Under the pieces are notes generated by a model, which saw only the letters and a list, made by a program, of their open reading frames with translations, searched no databases and was not told the origin of the DNA. Shown here one piece after another: positions 54,831-63,469 of a DNA stretch of 64,000 nt; within the stretch, counting starts at the first letter, position 1; each line of letters starts with the position of its first letter. This DNA is from Sphingomonas sp. PAMC 26605. GTDB lineage: Bacteria > Pseudomonadota > Alphaproteobacteria > Sphingomonadales > Sphingomonadaceae. The position numbers were made by a program, and so were the translations under genes. Where the stretch lies: assembly GCF_000241485.1 (NCBI RefSeq), contig NZ_JH584241.1, positions 1,663,110 to 1,727,109 of the forward strand, in the 5' to 3' direction.

Positions 54831-56138
54831 ATGACCCTGTCCTCCCCCACCGCCATCGGCCTCGACTTCGGCACCACCAACTCCGTGGTCGCGCGCGCGC
54901 GCGACGGCATCGCCGATCTCATCGCGCTCGACGGACCCGAAAGCCGCGACCCGGTCTTCCGCTCGGCGCTGTGCTTCTGGGAAGACGACGCGCGCCACGC
55001 CGGTGTCCCGAGCGGACTGGCGGCCGATGCCGGGCCGTGGGCGATCCGCGAATATCTCGAATTCCCGCAGGACAGCCGGTTTCTGCAGTCGTTCAAGTCG
55101 GTGGTGGCGAGCGCGAGCTTCGAATTCGCCAATGTCTTCGAACGCCGCATGCGCTTCGAGGAGTTGGGACGGCTGTTCCTCGCCAAGCTCGCGGCGCGCG
55201 CGGGCGGCGCGCTCGACGGGCGCGCGGCGCGCATCGTCGTCGGGCGCCCGGTCGAGTTCGCCGGCAGCCGCCCCGACGAGACGGTCGCGCGGGCGCGCTA
55301 CGACGCGATGTTCGCGGGGCTCGGCGCGGAGATCCATTACGTCTATGAGCCGATCGGCGCGGCGTTCAGCTATGCGTCGCGGATCAGCGATCCGGCGACG
55401 ATCCTGGTCGCCGATTTCGGCGGCGGCACGAGCGATTTCTCGGTGGTGCGGATCGACGCGCCCGGCGCGGCGCGGCGCTGCGTCCCGCTCGGTGCGGCCG
55501 GGGTCGGGATCGCGGGCGATCGCTTCGACTATCGGATCGTCGATCACCTCGTGATGCCGTTGCTCGGCCAGGGCGGGTCGTATCGCTCGATGGGCAAGGT
55601 GCTCGATATTCCGGGCGGCTATTTCAGCGATTTCAGCGACTGGTCGCGGCTCGCACTGATGCGCAACCGCCGCACCTTGGCCGAGCTCGACAAGTTGCGC
55701 CGCAACGCGGTCGATCCCGCTGCGATCACCCGGATGATCGCGGTGATCGAGCAGGAGCTCGGCTATCAGCTGTACGACGCAGTCGGGCAGGTCAAGCGCG
55801 CGCTGTCGAGCAGCGAGAACGCGCATTTCCATTTCGCCGGCGCTGGGCTGAGCGTCGAGGCCGATGTCACGCGCGCCGAGTTCGAAGCATGGATCGCGCC
55901 CGATATCGCGCGAATCGGCGACGCGGTCGACCGCGCGCTCGTGGCGGCAGCGACCCCGGCGAGCGCGATCGACCGCGTCTTCCTCACCGGCGGCACGTCG
56001 CTGACACCGCGGATCCGGCGCGTGTTCGACGAGCGCTTCGGCGAGGAGCGGATCGCAACGGGAGGCGAACTGACCTCGATCGCGCACGGACTCGCCTTGA
56101 TCGGGCAGCAGGATGATCTTGCGGCGTGGGCGGCATGA
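54831..56138 (+). CDS. YegD-like Hsp70-family ATPase
   Basis: The 435-residue protein has the Hsp70 nucleotide-binding signatures GLDFGTTNSVVA near the start, LVADFGGGTSDFSVV and a late VFLTGGTSLTPRI. It lacks the substrate-binding and lid domains of DnaK, as do YegD proteins, whose function is not well known. A helical insert with LAELDKLRRNAVD is typical for this subtype. The ATG at 54831 begins the conserved part directly. It is followed by an RNase H-like gene 13 bases downstream, so they are probably co-transcribed. Confidence 0.88.
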   Translation: MTLSSPTAIGLDFGTTNSVVARARDGIADLIALDGPESRDPVFRSALCFWEDDARHAGVPSGLAADAGPWAIREYLEFPQDSRFLQSFKSVVASASFEFANVFERRMRFEELGRLFLAKLAARAGGALDGRAARIVVGRPVEFAGSRPDETVARARYDAMFAGLGAEIHYVYEPIGAAFSYASRISDPATILVADFGGGTSDFSVVRIDAPGAARRCVPLGAAGVGIAGDRFDYRIVDHLVMPLLGQGGSYRSMGKVLDIPGGYFSDFSDWSRLALMRNRRTLAELDKLRRNAVDPAAITRMIAVIEQELGYQLYDAVGQVKRALSSSENAHFHFAGAGLSVEADVTRAEFEAWIAPDIARIGDAVDRALVAAATPASAIDRVFLTGGTSLTPRIRRVFDERFGEERIATGGELTSIAHGLALIGQQDDLAAWAA

Positions 56139-56151
56139 AAAGGACGATACG

Positions 56152-56532
56152 ATGACCGACCGGGTAAAAGTCTATTTCGACGGCGGCTGCCGACCCAATC
56201 CGGGCAAGATGGAATATGCCTATGTCATCGCCGGCGTGGCGCATGCCGAGCTCGACGCCGGCATCGGCTCGAGCATGGATTCGGAATGGCTCGCACTAAT
56301 CGCCGCATTGAAGGGCGCGCAGGCGCTCGGGTTGAACGACTTCGTCCTGCTCGGCGATTCGGTCGCGGTGATCGACATGGCCAATGGCCGCACCAAGTGC
56401 CGCGGCGACAGCGTGCCGCATCTGGCGGCGTTCCGTGCGCTCTTCGCCGACGGCGCGATGCCCAATCTGCGCTATATCAAGCGCACGCAGAATCTCGCCG
56501 GGATCGCGCTGGAGCGCGCGCGGGCGCGGTGA
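56152..56532 (+). CDS. RNase HI-like protein, fourth acidic catalytic residue missing
   Basis: The 126-residue protein has the RNase H fold start VYFDGGCRPNPG with Asp10, Glu45 (SMDSEWLALI) and Asp69 (LLGDSVAVI). The C-terminal motif that normally carries the last Asp reads NLAGIALERA, with Gly117 in its place. It may have weak or altered nuclease action on RNA/DNA hybrids. AGGA lies at good spacing before ATG 56152. Its stop overlaps the start of the GST gene (GTGA). Confidence 0.8.
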   Translation: MTDRVKVYFDGGCRPNPGKMEYAYVIAGVAHAELDAGIGSSMDSEWLALIAALKGAQALGLNDFVLLGDSVAVIDMANGRTKCRGDSVPHLAAFRALFADGAMPNLRYIKRTQNLAGIALERARAR

Positions 56533-57155
56533 CGCTGCTGTACAGCTTCCGCCGCTGTCCCTATGCGATGCGGGCGCGGCTGGCGTTGCTGGCGAGCGGG
56601 GCGCCGTTCGAGCTTCGCGAGATCGTGCTGCGCGACAAGCCCGCGGCGATGCTCGCGGCATCGCCCAAGGGCACGGTGCCGGTGCTGCAGCTCGACGACG
56701 GGCGCGTGATCGACGAGAGCCTCGACATCATGCTGTGGGCGCTCGGCCGGAACGACCCCGAGCGCTGGCTGGCGGGGTATGACGCGGCGTTGGTCGAAAC
56801 TTTCGACACGCGCTTCAAACACCATCTCGACCGCTACAAATATGCCGAACGCTACGCCGCCGATCCGATCGCGCATCGCGACGCCGGGCTGGCGTTGCTC
56901 GTGCAGCTCGACGCGCGACTGTCGGACAACGCCCATCTGTGCGGGGCGCAGCGTGGGCTGAGCGACATCGCGATCTTCCCGTTCGTCCGCCAATTCGCGG
57001 CAGTGGACCCTGGCTGGTTCGCCGCGTTGCCGATCGTACGAGTGCAACACTGGCTCGCGCGTCATGTCGCGTCGCCTTTGTTCGAGCAGGCGATGCTGCG
57101 TCTCCCGCCTTGGGCGCCCGGCGACCCGCCATTTGTGGTGAACGCGAATACGTAA
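56529..57155 (+). CDS. Glutathione S-transferase family protein
   Basis: The 208-residue protein has an N-terminal thioredoxin-like domain starting LLYSFRRCPYAMRARLAL, with Cys10 in a CPYA motif like that of glutaredoxin-type or omega/Cys-GSTs. The cis-Pro segment GTVPVLQLDDG and DESLDIMLW follow, then a helical C-terminal domain (about 85-205). Cys-type GSTs reduce mixed disulphides or dehalogenate rather than conjugate. The GTG start overlaps the RNase H-like stop by four bases. The gene is followed by an inverted-repeat element. Confidence 0.85.
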   Translation: MTLLYSFRRCPYAMRARLALLASGAPFELREIVLRDKPAAMLAASPKGTVPVLQLDDGRVIDESLDIMLWALGRNDPERWLAGYDAALVETFDTRFKHHLDRYKYAERYAADPIAHRDAGLALLVQLDARLSDNAHLCGAQRGLSDIAIFPFVRQFAAVDPGWFAALPIVRVQHWLARHVASPLFEQAMLRLPPWAPGDPPFVVNANT

Positions 57156-57157
57156 TT

Positions 57158-57289
57158 ATCCTCCCCGGCACGGGGAGGGGGACCGTGAGCATTCAGCGAA
57201 CGGTGGAGGGGGCGTGCCGCGAACGCAGCGCTTGCGGCACGCCCCCCCCCGTCAGCCTGCGGCTGCCACCTCCCTGTGCCGGGGAGGAT
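57158..57289. repeat. Nested inverted repeat between convergent genes (REP/MITE-like)
   Basis: The outer arms ATCCTCCCCGGCACGGGGA (57158-57176) and TCCCTGTGCCGGGGAGGAT (57271-57289) are inverted with 18 of 19 bases matching. The inner arms GGGGGCGTGCCGC (57208-57220) and GCGGCACGCCCCC (57234-57246) match perfectly. The whole 132-base element fills the gap between the convergent GST and oxidoreductase genes. It looks like a dispersed palindromic element and may serve as a transcription barrier. Confidence 0.65.
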
Positions 57290-57295
57290 CGGAAC

Positions 57296-58975
57296 CTACG
57301 CCTCCGCCAGATGCGCCAGCGCGCTATGGATCTGCGCGACGACGGCAGCGCCTTCGCCAACCGCCGCGGCGACGCGCTTGGTCGAACCGGCGCGGACGTC
57401 GCCGATCGCGAAGACGCCCGCCCGGCTGGTCTCGAGCGGCAGCGCGGCCCGGCCGTGGCTGCCGGCGTCGGTGGCGAAACCCGCCCCGGTCAGGACGAAG
57501 CCGGCCGGGTCGGTCGCGACGCAGCCGTCGAGCCAGGCGGCATTGGGATCGGCGCCGATGAACAGGAAGAGGTGCCGCATCGTGCAATGCGACTCGGCGC
57601 CATCCGCGCGGTTGCGGAAGGTCGCGCCCGCCAGCGCGCCGCTCGCATCGCCATCGAGCGCGACGATCTCGCTGCCGACATGCAGCTCGACATTGGGCAA
57701 GGCCGCGATCCGATCGATCAGATAGCGCGACATCGTCGCCTCGAGCGGTCGCCGCACGATGAGGTGCAGCCGCGCGACGTGCGGCGCGAGGAACACCACC
57801 GCCTGTCCCGCCGAATTGCCCCCGCCGACCAATGCGACCTGCTCGCCGGTACACAATTTGGCTTCGATCGGTGAGGCCCAATAGGAGATGCCCGCCCCCT
57901 CGAACTTGGCGAGATCGGGCACGTCGGGGCGGCGATAGCGCGCACCCGAAGCGATCACGACGGTGCGCGTGCGCAGCGAGCGGTGCTCGGACAGGTGCAG
58001 CGAGAGCGCCGCCGCCCGCTCCTCCGTCGTGCACTCGAGCTTCTCGGCGCAAAGCGGGATCGCGACTTCGGCGCCGAACTTGAGCGCCTGATTGAACGCG
58101 CGACCCGCCAGCGCCTGGCCCGAGATTCCGGTCGGGAATCCCAGATAATTCTCGATCTGGTTCGACTGGCCCGCCTGGCCGCCCATCGCCACCTCGTCGA
58201 GGACGATCACCGCGAGCCCCTCGGACGCGGCATAGACCGACGCGGCGAGTCCCGCCGGCCCGGCGCCGACGATCGCAACGTCATAGATTTTGTCCGGATC
58301 GAGCTCGGCGATCATGCCGAGGCACGCGGCGACCTCGCTCATGTTCGGGTTGCGCAGCACGGTGCCGTTCGGGCAGATCATCAGCGGCAGTTCGGCGGGG
58401 AGCACGCCGAGCCGTTCGACCATGTCATGCCCTTCGCCGTCGACCGCCGCATCGAGCACCAGATTGGGATAGCCACTGCGCGTCAGGAAGCCCTGCAATG
58501 CGAGCAGGGCCTTGCTGTCGGGATCGCCGATCAGCACCGAGCCCGATCCGCCCGCCTCGATCAGACCGACGCGGCGCAGGATCAGCGCGCGCATCACGAC
58601 CTCGCCGAGCTCGGCCGAGCCGACCATCAGCGCGCGCAGATGCGCCGCATCGAATGGCAGCGCGGTGCAGCCGGTGTCGCCCGCGACGCCACCAGCGAGG
58701 GAAGGGCGCCCGGCGAGCTGGCTGACTTCACCGCTGAACTGGCCGGGGCCGTGGACGGTGATCCGCACTTCGTCGCTCAGCCCGTCGCGACGGTGGACCG
58801 CGATCGCGCCATCGAGCACCAGCCAGGTCGGTGCATGCTCGTCGCCGATCGCGAAGATCGGCACGCCGGGCGCGAAGGCCTGCGCCGGGCCGCTGGCGAA
58901 GCGCGACGCAGTCTCGATCTGCGCTGCGGTGAGCACCGGGAAGGCCTGCGCCTGACGCGTGTCGATCGTGCTCAT
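57296..58975 (-). CDS. Fused cyclic-nucleotide-binding domain and TrxB-like FAD oxidoreductase without CxxC
   Basis: The 559-residue protein has a cyclic-nucleotide-binding-like domain at about 15-135 (VLDGAIAVHRRDGL, then GPGQFSGEVSQLAG) and a linker domain at about 150-230. A thioredoxin-reductase-like module follows, with FAD motif VAIVGAGPAGLAA and NADPH motif VALVGGGNSAGQA. True TrxB has SYCATCDG; here the matching stretch is SYWASPIEA (Trp366 to Pro369), so there is no redox disulphide. Similar fused proteins exist, but their electron acceptor is not settled. The start at 58975 begins at MSTIDTRQAQ. Confidence 0.85.
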   Translation of the reverse strand: MSTIDTRQAQAFPVLTAAQIETASRFASGPAQAFAPGVPIFAIGDEHAPTWLVLDGAIAVHRRDGLSDEVRITVHGPGQFSGEVSQLAGRPSLAGGVAGDTGCTALPFDAAHLRALMVGSAELGEVVMRALILRRVGLIEAGGSGSVLIGDPDSKALLALQGFLTRSGYPNLVLDAAVDGEGHDMVERLGVLPAELPLMICPNGTVLRNPNMSEVAACLGMIAELDPDKIYDVAIVGAGPAGLAASVYAASEGLAVIVLDEVAMGGQAGQSNQIENYLGFPTGISGQALAGRAFNQALKFGAEVAIPLCAEKLECTTEERAAALSLHLSEHRSLRTRTVVIASGARYRRPDVPDLAKFEGAGISYWASPIEAKLCTGEQVALVGGGNSAGQAVVFLAPHVARLHLIVRRPLEATMSRYLIDRIAALPNVELHVGSEIVALDGDASGALAGATFRNRADGAESHCTMRHLFLFIGADPNAAWLDGCVATDPAGFVLTGAGFATDAGSHGRAALPLETSRAGVFAIGDVRAGSTKRVAAAVGEGAAVVAQIHSALAHLAEA

Positions 58976-59145
58976 ACGAAAGCCCCTGTTCGAGTGTGCC
59001 GATGCGCGCACCCTTACGCCCCCGCGCCGCAGGTCAAGCCTCAACTGATCGTCGCGCGCCGCATGCTTTCGAAGGCTTCGCGTTTTCAGAGGCATAGGCT
59101 AAACCCCCTTCGTGATGGGCACCGGGTGTCGCCCCAGGAGTTTGC

Positions 59146-61494
59146 ATGCAGCGTTCGCTTCTCATTCTCGCACTGCTCGGTGGCATCGGATCGACCGTCT
59201 CGGCGCAGACCGTCCCGGCCGATACCGGCTACGATTCGGTCGATCCGATGATCGGCACCGGCGGCGAGGGGCATACCTTCCCAGGCGCGGTCGCGCCGTT
59301 CGGGATGGTGCAGCTGAGCCCCGACACCAATACCGAGTGCAAGATCCGCGACTGCTACAAATGGGCGGCGGGATATCGCTACAGCGACAGCAGCATCACC
59401 GGGTTCAGCCACACGCATTTCTCGGGCGCGGGGCATTCGGATCTGGGCGACGTGCTCGTCATGCCCGCGGTGGGGGCGGACGCCGCGGTGCCGCTCGAGC
59501 CCGGCGACGTGGCCAAGCCCGGCTCGGGCTATCGCTCGCGCTTCGATCATGCGAGCGAGCGCGCGACGCCGGGCTATTACGCCGTCACGCTGAGCGATCC
59601 CGGCGTCCGCGCCGAGCTGACCGCGGGGACACGCGTCGGCGTGCATCGCTACACCTTCCCGACCGGCAAGCCGGCGCACCTGATCGTCGACCTACGCTCG
59701 AGCATCTACAATTATCCCGGCAAGATCCTGTGGTCGTCGCTGCGCGTGCTGCCCGACGGGACGATTACGGGCACGCGCGAGACGCGCGGCTGGGCGCCGG
59801 CGCGCAAACTGTTCTTCGCGATGCGCTTCTCGGCGCCGCTCACCGGACATGCCTTCCGCAACACCGAGACGGCGATCGCGTATAAGGGCTTTCAGGGGCC
59901 GGGGCGCGGCGATCCGGGCGTGGCGCAGATCGCCGGGCAGGCGCTGGTCGCGCGGCTCGACTTCGGCGCGCTCGCCAAGCCGCTCGAGGTGCATGTCGCA
60001 ATCTCGGGCACCGACGAAGCCGGCGCGCTCGCCAATCTCGCCAGCGAAAGCGGCAGCTTCGACCAGATCCGCGCCGCGACCCGGACGGCGTGGGATACGG
60101 CGCTCGGCGCGGTCGAGATCCACGCCGCGCCCGCGATGCGCAAGACGCTCTACACCGCGCTCTATCACAGCCTGATGGCGCCGAGCGTGTTCGGCGATGT
60201 CGACGGCCGCTATCGCGGGCCCGACGATCAGGTGCATCTGGCGAAGGGCTTCACCTTCCATTCGACCTTTTCGCTGTGGGACACGTTCCGCGCCGAGCAT
60301 CCGCTGCTGACGCTGATCCAGCCCGCGCAGCGCAACGCCGATTTCGTCAATTCGCTCGTCGTCAGCCGGCAGGCGAGCCCGTTCGGCATCCTGCCCGTGT
60401 GGCAGTTCCAGGGGCGCGAGACCTGGACGATGATCGGGTATCATGCCGCGCCGGTGATCGCCGACGCGTATCTCAAGGGGCTCAAGGGGTTCGACGCGAA
60501 CGCCGCGCTCGACGCGATGGTCGCGAGTGCCGACTACGCACCGTACGGCGGGATCGGCGAGTACAAGACGCTCGGCTATGTCCCGATCGACCGCGAGCCC
60601 GAGGCCGCCTCGAAGACGGTCGAATATGCCTATGACGATTGGAGCATCGCGCGAATGGCGCGCGCGATGGGGCGCACGCGCGTAGCCGACCGCTTCGACA
60701 AGCGCGCACTCAACTGGCGCAACAGCTTCGATTCGCAGACCGGGTTTGTGCGCGCGCGGAAAGCCGATGGCAGCTTCCGCGTGCCGTTCGATCCGACCGC
60801 GATCAATTACGGCAGCGACTATACCGAGGGCAATGCCTGGCAATATTCCTGGTTCATGCCGCAGGACGAAGGCGGGCTGATCCGCGCGCTCGGCGGCGAC
60901 GCGGCGACGGTGAAGAAGCTCGACGCGATGTTCGACTATGACAATTCGAAGATCGACTACAGCCACGCCGAGGATATCGCCGGGCTGATCGGCCAGTACA
61001 TCCATGGCAACGAGCCGAGCCACCACGTCGCCTATCTCTACGCCTATGCCGGCGCGCCGTGGCGCACGCAGGGACGGCTCGCGCAGATCGTCGCGAGCCA
61101 GTACAAGCCGACCCCCGACGGATTGGCGGGCAATGACGATCTCGGCCAGATGTCGGCGTGGCTGCTGTTCACCGCGATGGGCTTCTATCCGGTCGCGCCG
61201 GGGAGCGGCGAATACGTGCTCGGGCGGCCGTTCGCCGATCGGACAGTGCTGCATCTGCCGAACGGCAAGCGCTTCACGATCGAGGCGCCCGGGATGTCGG
61301 AGGCCAATCGCTATGTCGGCGGCGTGACGCTCAACGGCGCGCCGCTGGGTCGGTCGTTCATCCGGCACGACGAAATCGTCGCGGGGGGCGTGTTGCGCTT
61401 CACGATGGCGGCGAAGCCGAATACGACGTTAGGTAATGCTGTGGCCGAGCGGCCCTTTTCGATCACGCCCTACCCGGTGACGACGCGTCGGTGA
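59146..61494 (+). CDS. GH92 family alpha-mannosidase, secreted
   Basis: The 782-residue protein has a signal peptide ending at VSAQ, the GH92 start DSVDPMIGTGGEGHTFPGAVAPFGM, GFSHTHFSGAG, the predicted catalytic acid Glu561 in YTEGNAWQYSW and the late GNDDLGQMSAW (662-672) with a LGFYP-like end. GH92 enzymes are calcium-dependent exo-alpha-mannosidases that trim mannose from N-glycans or mannans in the periplasm. AGGAG lies six bases before ATG 59146. It stands alone with no receptor or transporter next to it. Confidence 0.92.
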   Translation: MQRSLLILALLGGIGSTVSAQTVPADTGYDSVDPMIGTGGEGHTFPGAVAPFGMVQLSPDTNTECKIRDCYKWAAGYRYSDSSITGFSHTHFSGAGHSDLGDVLVMPAVGADAAVPLEPGDVAKPGSGYRSRFDHASERATPGYYAVTLSDPGVRAELTAGTRVGVHRYTFPTGKPAHLIVDLRSSIYNYPGKILWSSLRVLPDGTITGTRETRGWAPARKLFFAMRFSAPLTGHAFRNTETAIAYKGFQGPGRGDPGVAQIAGQALVARLDFGALAKPLEVHVAISGTDEAGALANLASESGSFDQIRAATRTAWDTALGAVEIHAAPAMRKTLYTALYHSLMAPSVFGDVDGRYRGPDDQVHLAKGFTFHSTFSLWDTFRAEHPLLTLIQPAQRNADFVNSLVVSRQASPFGILPVWQFQGRETWTMIGYHAAPVIADAYLKGLKGFDANAALDAMVASADYAPYGGIGEYKTLGYVPIDREPEAASKTVEYAYDDWSIARMARAMGRTRVADRFDKRALNWRNSFDSQTGFVRARKADGSFRVPFDPTAINYGSDYTEGNAWQYSWFMPQDEGGLIRALGGDAATVKKLDAMFDYDNSKIDYSHAEDIAGLIGQYIHGNEPSHHVAYLYAYAGAPWRTQGRLAQIVASQYKPTPDGLAGNDDLGQMSAWLLFTAMGFYPVAPGSGEYVLGRPFADRTVLHLPNGKRFTIEAPGMSEANRYVGGVTLNGAPLGRSFIRHDEIVAGGVLRFTMAAKPNTTLGNAVAERPFSITPYPVTTRR

Positions 61495-61643
61495 TCGACC
61501 CCGCGAGCGTGGATTTCCTGTTGCTTCCGCAAGGCTTAACTTCGATCAATTTTCCGTAAAAGGTTGTTTCACGAGGGAAACAATGGGGGAACGGAAAGCC
61601 CGTCCGATGATTGAGCGGAGGTTCGCAGCATCGGAGAAACGGC

Positions 61644-62237
61644 ATGGCCGATACCCAATCCACGACAGCGGGGGACGACGCGCCGCTGACGGCATCGAAG
61701 CATCATTCCGCCGCGATTGACGCCGCGACCGATGGCCTGATCGAAGATCGCGGTGACTCGCTGGTCGGCCGCGCGGTCACCATCAACCGCCCGCGAGCCG
61801 AACTTTACGCCTATTTCCGCGACTTCGCCAACCTGCCGAGCTTCATGGACAATATCGAGCGTGTCGATGTCCGCGACGCGACGCATTCGCATTGGGTCGT
61901 CAAGGCGCCGGCCGGCCGTACGGTCGAGTGGGATTCGACGATCACCGACGAAGTCGAGGGCGAATATTTCGTCTGGGCGTCCGACCCGGGTGCGGACATC
62001 GCCAATAGCGGCCGGATCGAATTCCGCGATGCCGGCGCACGTGGCACTGTCGTCACCGCGAGCCTGATCTACGATCCGCCCGGCGGCGTGGTCGGCAAGC
62101 TGATCGCCAAGCTGTTCCAGCGCGAACCCGCGATCCAGGCGCGGCGCGATCTGCGTCGCTTCAAGCAACTGATGGAAACCGGCGAAGTCGCCACCGCGGC
62201 CTCGACCCGCGCCGCGTTCGAAGAGGATCACAAATAA
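61644..62237 (+). CDS. SRPBCC (START-like) domain protein
   Basis: The 197-residue protein has a polar N-terminal tail of about 50 residues and a SRPBCC domain at about 45-165 ([24 protein letters not shown], then [15 protein letters not shown]), as in polyketide-cyclase/dehydrase-like proteins that hold hydrophobic ligands. The start at 61644 has GGAG seven bases upstream. Its stop codon overlaps the next ATG by one base (TAATG), so it is coupled to the alcohol dehydrogenase. The ligand is unknown. Confidence 0.85.
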   Translation: MADTQSTTAGDDAPLTASKHHSAAIDAATDGLIEDRGDSLVGRAVTINRPRAELYAYFRDFANLPSFMDNIERVDVRDATHSHWVVKAPAGRTVEWDSTITDEVEGEYFVWASDPGADIANSGRIEFRDAGARGTVVTASLIYDPPGGVVGKLIAKLFQREPAIQARRDLRRFKQLMETGEVATAASTRAAFEEDHK

Positions 62238-63418
62238 TGCGCGCACTTGCCTGGCATGGCCGCCACGACGTCCGCATGGACACGGTTCCCGACCCCGAGA
62301 TCATCAATCCGCGCGACTGCATCATCAAGGTTACCTCGACCGCAATCTGCGGGTCCGACCTCCATCTCTACGACGGCTTCATCCCGACGATGCAGTCGGG
62401 CGACATTCTCGGCCACGAATTCATGGGCGAGGTGGTCGAAATCGGACCCAAGTCGACGCTCAAGAAGGGCCAGCGCGTCGTCGTTCCCTTCACCATCGCG
62501 TGCGGCAGCTGCTATCATTGCGGCAAGCACCAATATTCGGCGTGCGACAACGGCCTCCCCGCCGACAATCAGGACATCGCGCAAACGCTCTACGGCCAGC
62601 CGATGTCGGGGCTGTTCGGCTACAGCCACATGACCGGCGGCTATGCCGGCGGCCAGGCCGAATATGTCCGCGTACCGTTCAGCGATTTCGGCCCGATCGT
62701 CATCCCCGACGGGATCGAGGACGACAAGGTGCTGTTCCTGTCGGACATCCTGCCGACCGGCTGGCAGGCGGCGGAATATGCCGAGATCGAACCCGGCGAC
62801 ACCGTCGCGGTATGGGGCTGCGGTCCGGTCGGCCTGTTCGCGGTGCAGTCGGCATTCCTGATGGGCGCCGAACGCGTCATCGCGATCGACCATTTCCCGC
62901 ACCGGCTCGAGCTCGCCAAGAAGTTCGGCGCGGAGACGATCAATTTCGAGGACAGCTCGGTCTATGACGCGCTGATGGAGATGACCGGCGGGATCGGTCC
63001 CGACGCGGTGATCGACTCGGTCGGGCTCGAGGCGCACGGCTTCTTCGTCGACAACGTCATCGATCAGATCAAGAAATCGACCTTCCTCGGCACCGACCGG
63101 ATCCATTCGATCCGCCAGGCGATCTATGCCTGCCGCAAGGGCGGGCGCGTCTCGATGCCCGCGGTCTATGGCGGCTTCGTCGACAAGTTCCCGCTCGGCG
63201 CCTTCATGGAGAAGGGGCTGACGCTCAAGACCGGGCAGACGCACGTCCAGCATTACCTGCCGGGGCTGCTCGCCGCGATCATGGAGGAGAAGGTCGATAC
63301 CACCTTCCTGATCTCGCACCGGCTCGGGCTCGAGGATGCGCCCAAGGGCTACAAGATGTTCCACGACAATCAGAACGAAGTGACGAAGGTCGTGCTGAAG
63401 CCCGGCCAGACGCTCTGA
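62237..63418 (+). CDS. Zinc-dependent alcohol/formaldehyde-type dehydrogenase
   Basis: The 393-residue MDR protein has catalytic zinc ligands in [11 protein letters not shown] (Cys38) and GHEFMGE (His60, Glu61). The structural zinc Cys are Cys89, Cys92, Cys95 and Cys103, and the Rossmann stretch is [15 protein letters not shown]. The length and long insert resemble glutathione-independent formaldehyde-dehydrogenase-like enzymes. It oxidises an alcohol or aldehyde with NAD. It is coupled to the SRPBCC gene upstream and followed by an SDR gene after a stem-loop. Confidence 0.92.
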   Translation: MRALAWHGRHDVRMDTVPDPEIINPRDCIIKVTSTAICGSDLHLYDGFIPTMQSGDILGHEFMGEVVEIGPKSTLKKGQRVVVPFTIACGSCYHCGKHQYSACDNGLPADNQDIAQTLYGQPMSGLFGYSHMTGGYAGGQAEYVRVPFSDFGPIVIPDGIEDDKVLFLSDILPTGWQAAEYAEIEPGDTVAVWGCGPVGLFAVQSAFLMGAERVIAIDHFPHRLELAKKFGAETINFEDSSVYDALMEMTGGIGPDAVIDSVGLEAHGFFVDNVIDQIKKSTFLGTDRIHSIRQAIYACRKGGRVSMPAVYGGFVDKFPLGAFMEKGLTLKTGQTHVQHYLPGLLAAIMEEKVDTTFLISHRLGLEDAPKGYKMFHDNQNEVTKVVLKPGQTL

Positions 63419-63426
63419 CCTTCTTC

Positions 63427-63451
63427 CTCCCCTCCCTGAAAGGGAGGGGAG
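63427..63451. repeat. Perfect stem-loop between dehydrogenase genes
   Basis: CTCCCCTCCCT (63427-63437) and AGGGAGGGGAG (63441-63451) form an 11-pair stem with a three-base GAA loop, between the stops and starts of two same-strand genes. No T run follows on the plus strand. It may stabilise the upstream message or partly end it, and it may be a dispersed sphingomonad palindrome. Confidence 0.55.
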
Positions 63452-63469
63452 AATGAGAGGACTTTTCCC

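Noticed and set aside
61495..61643. A possible EcfG-type general stress promoter upstream of the SRPBCC gene
   Set aside because: GGAAC-like bases are present, but no CGTT-like element follows at the required spacing, so I cannot support it.
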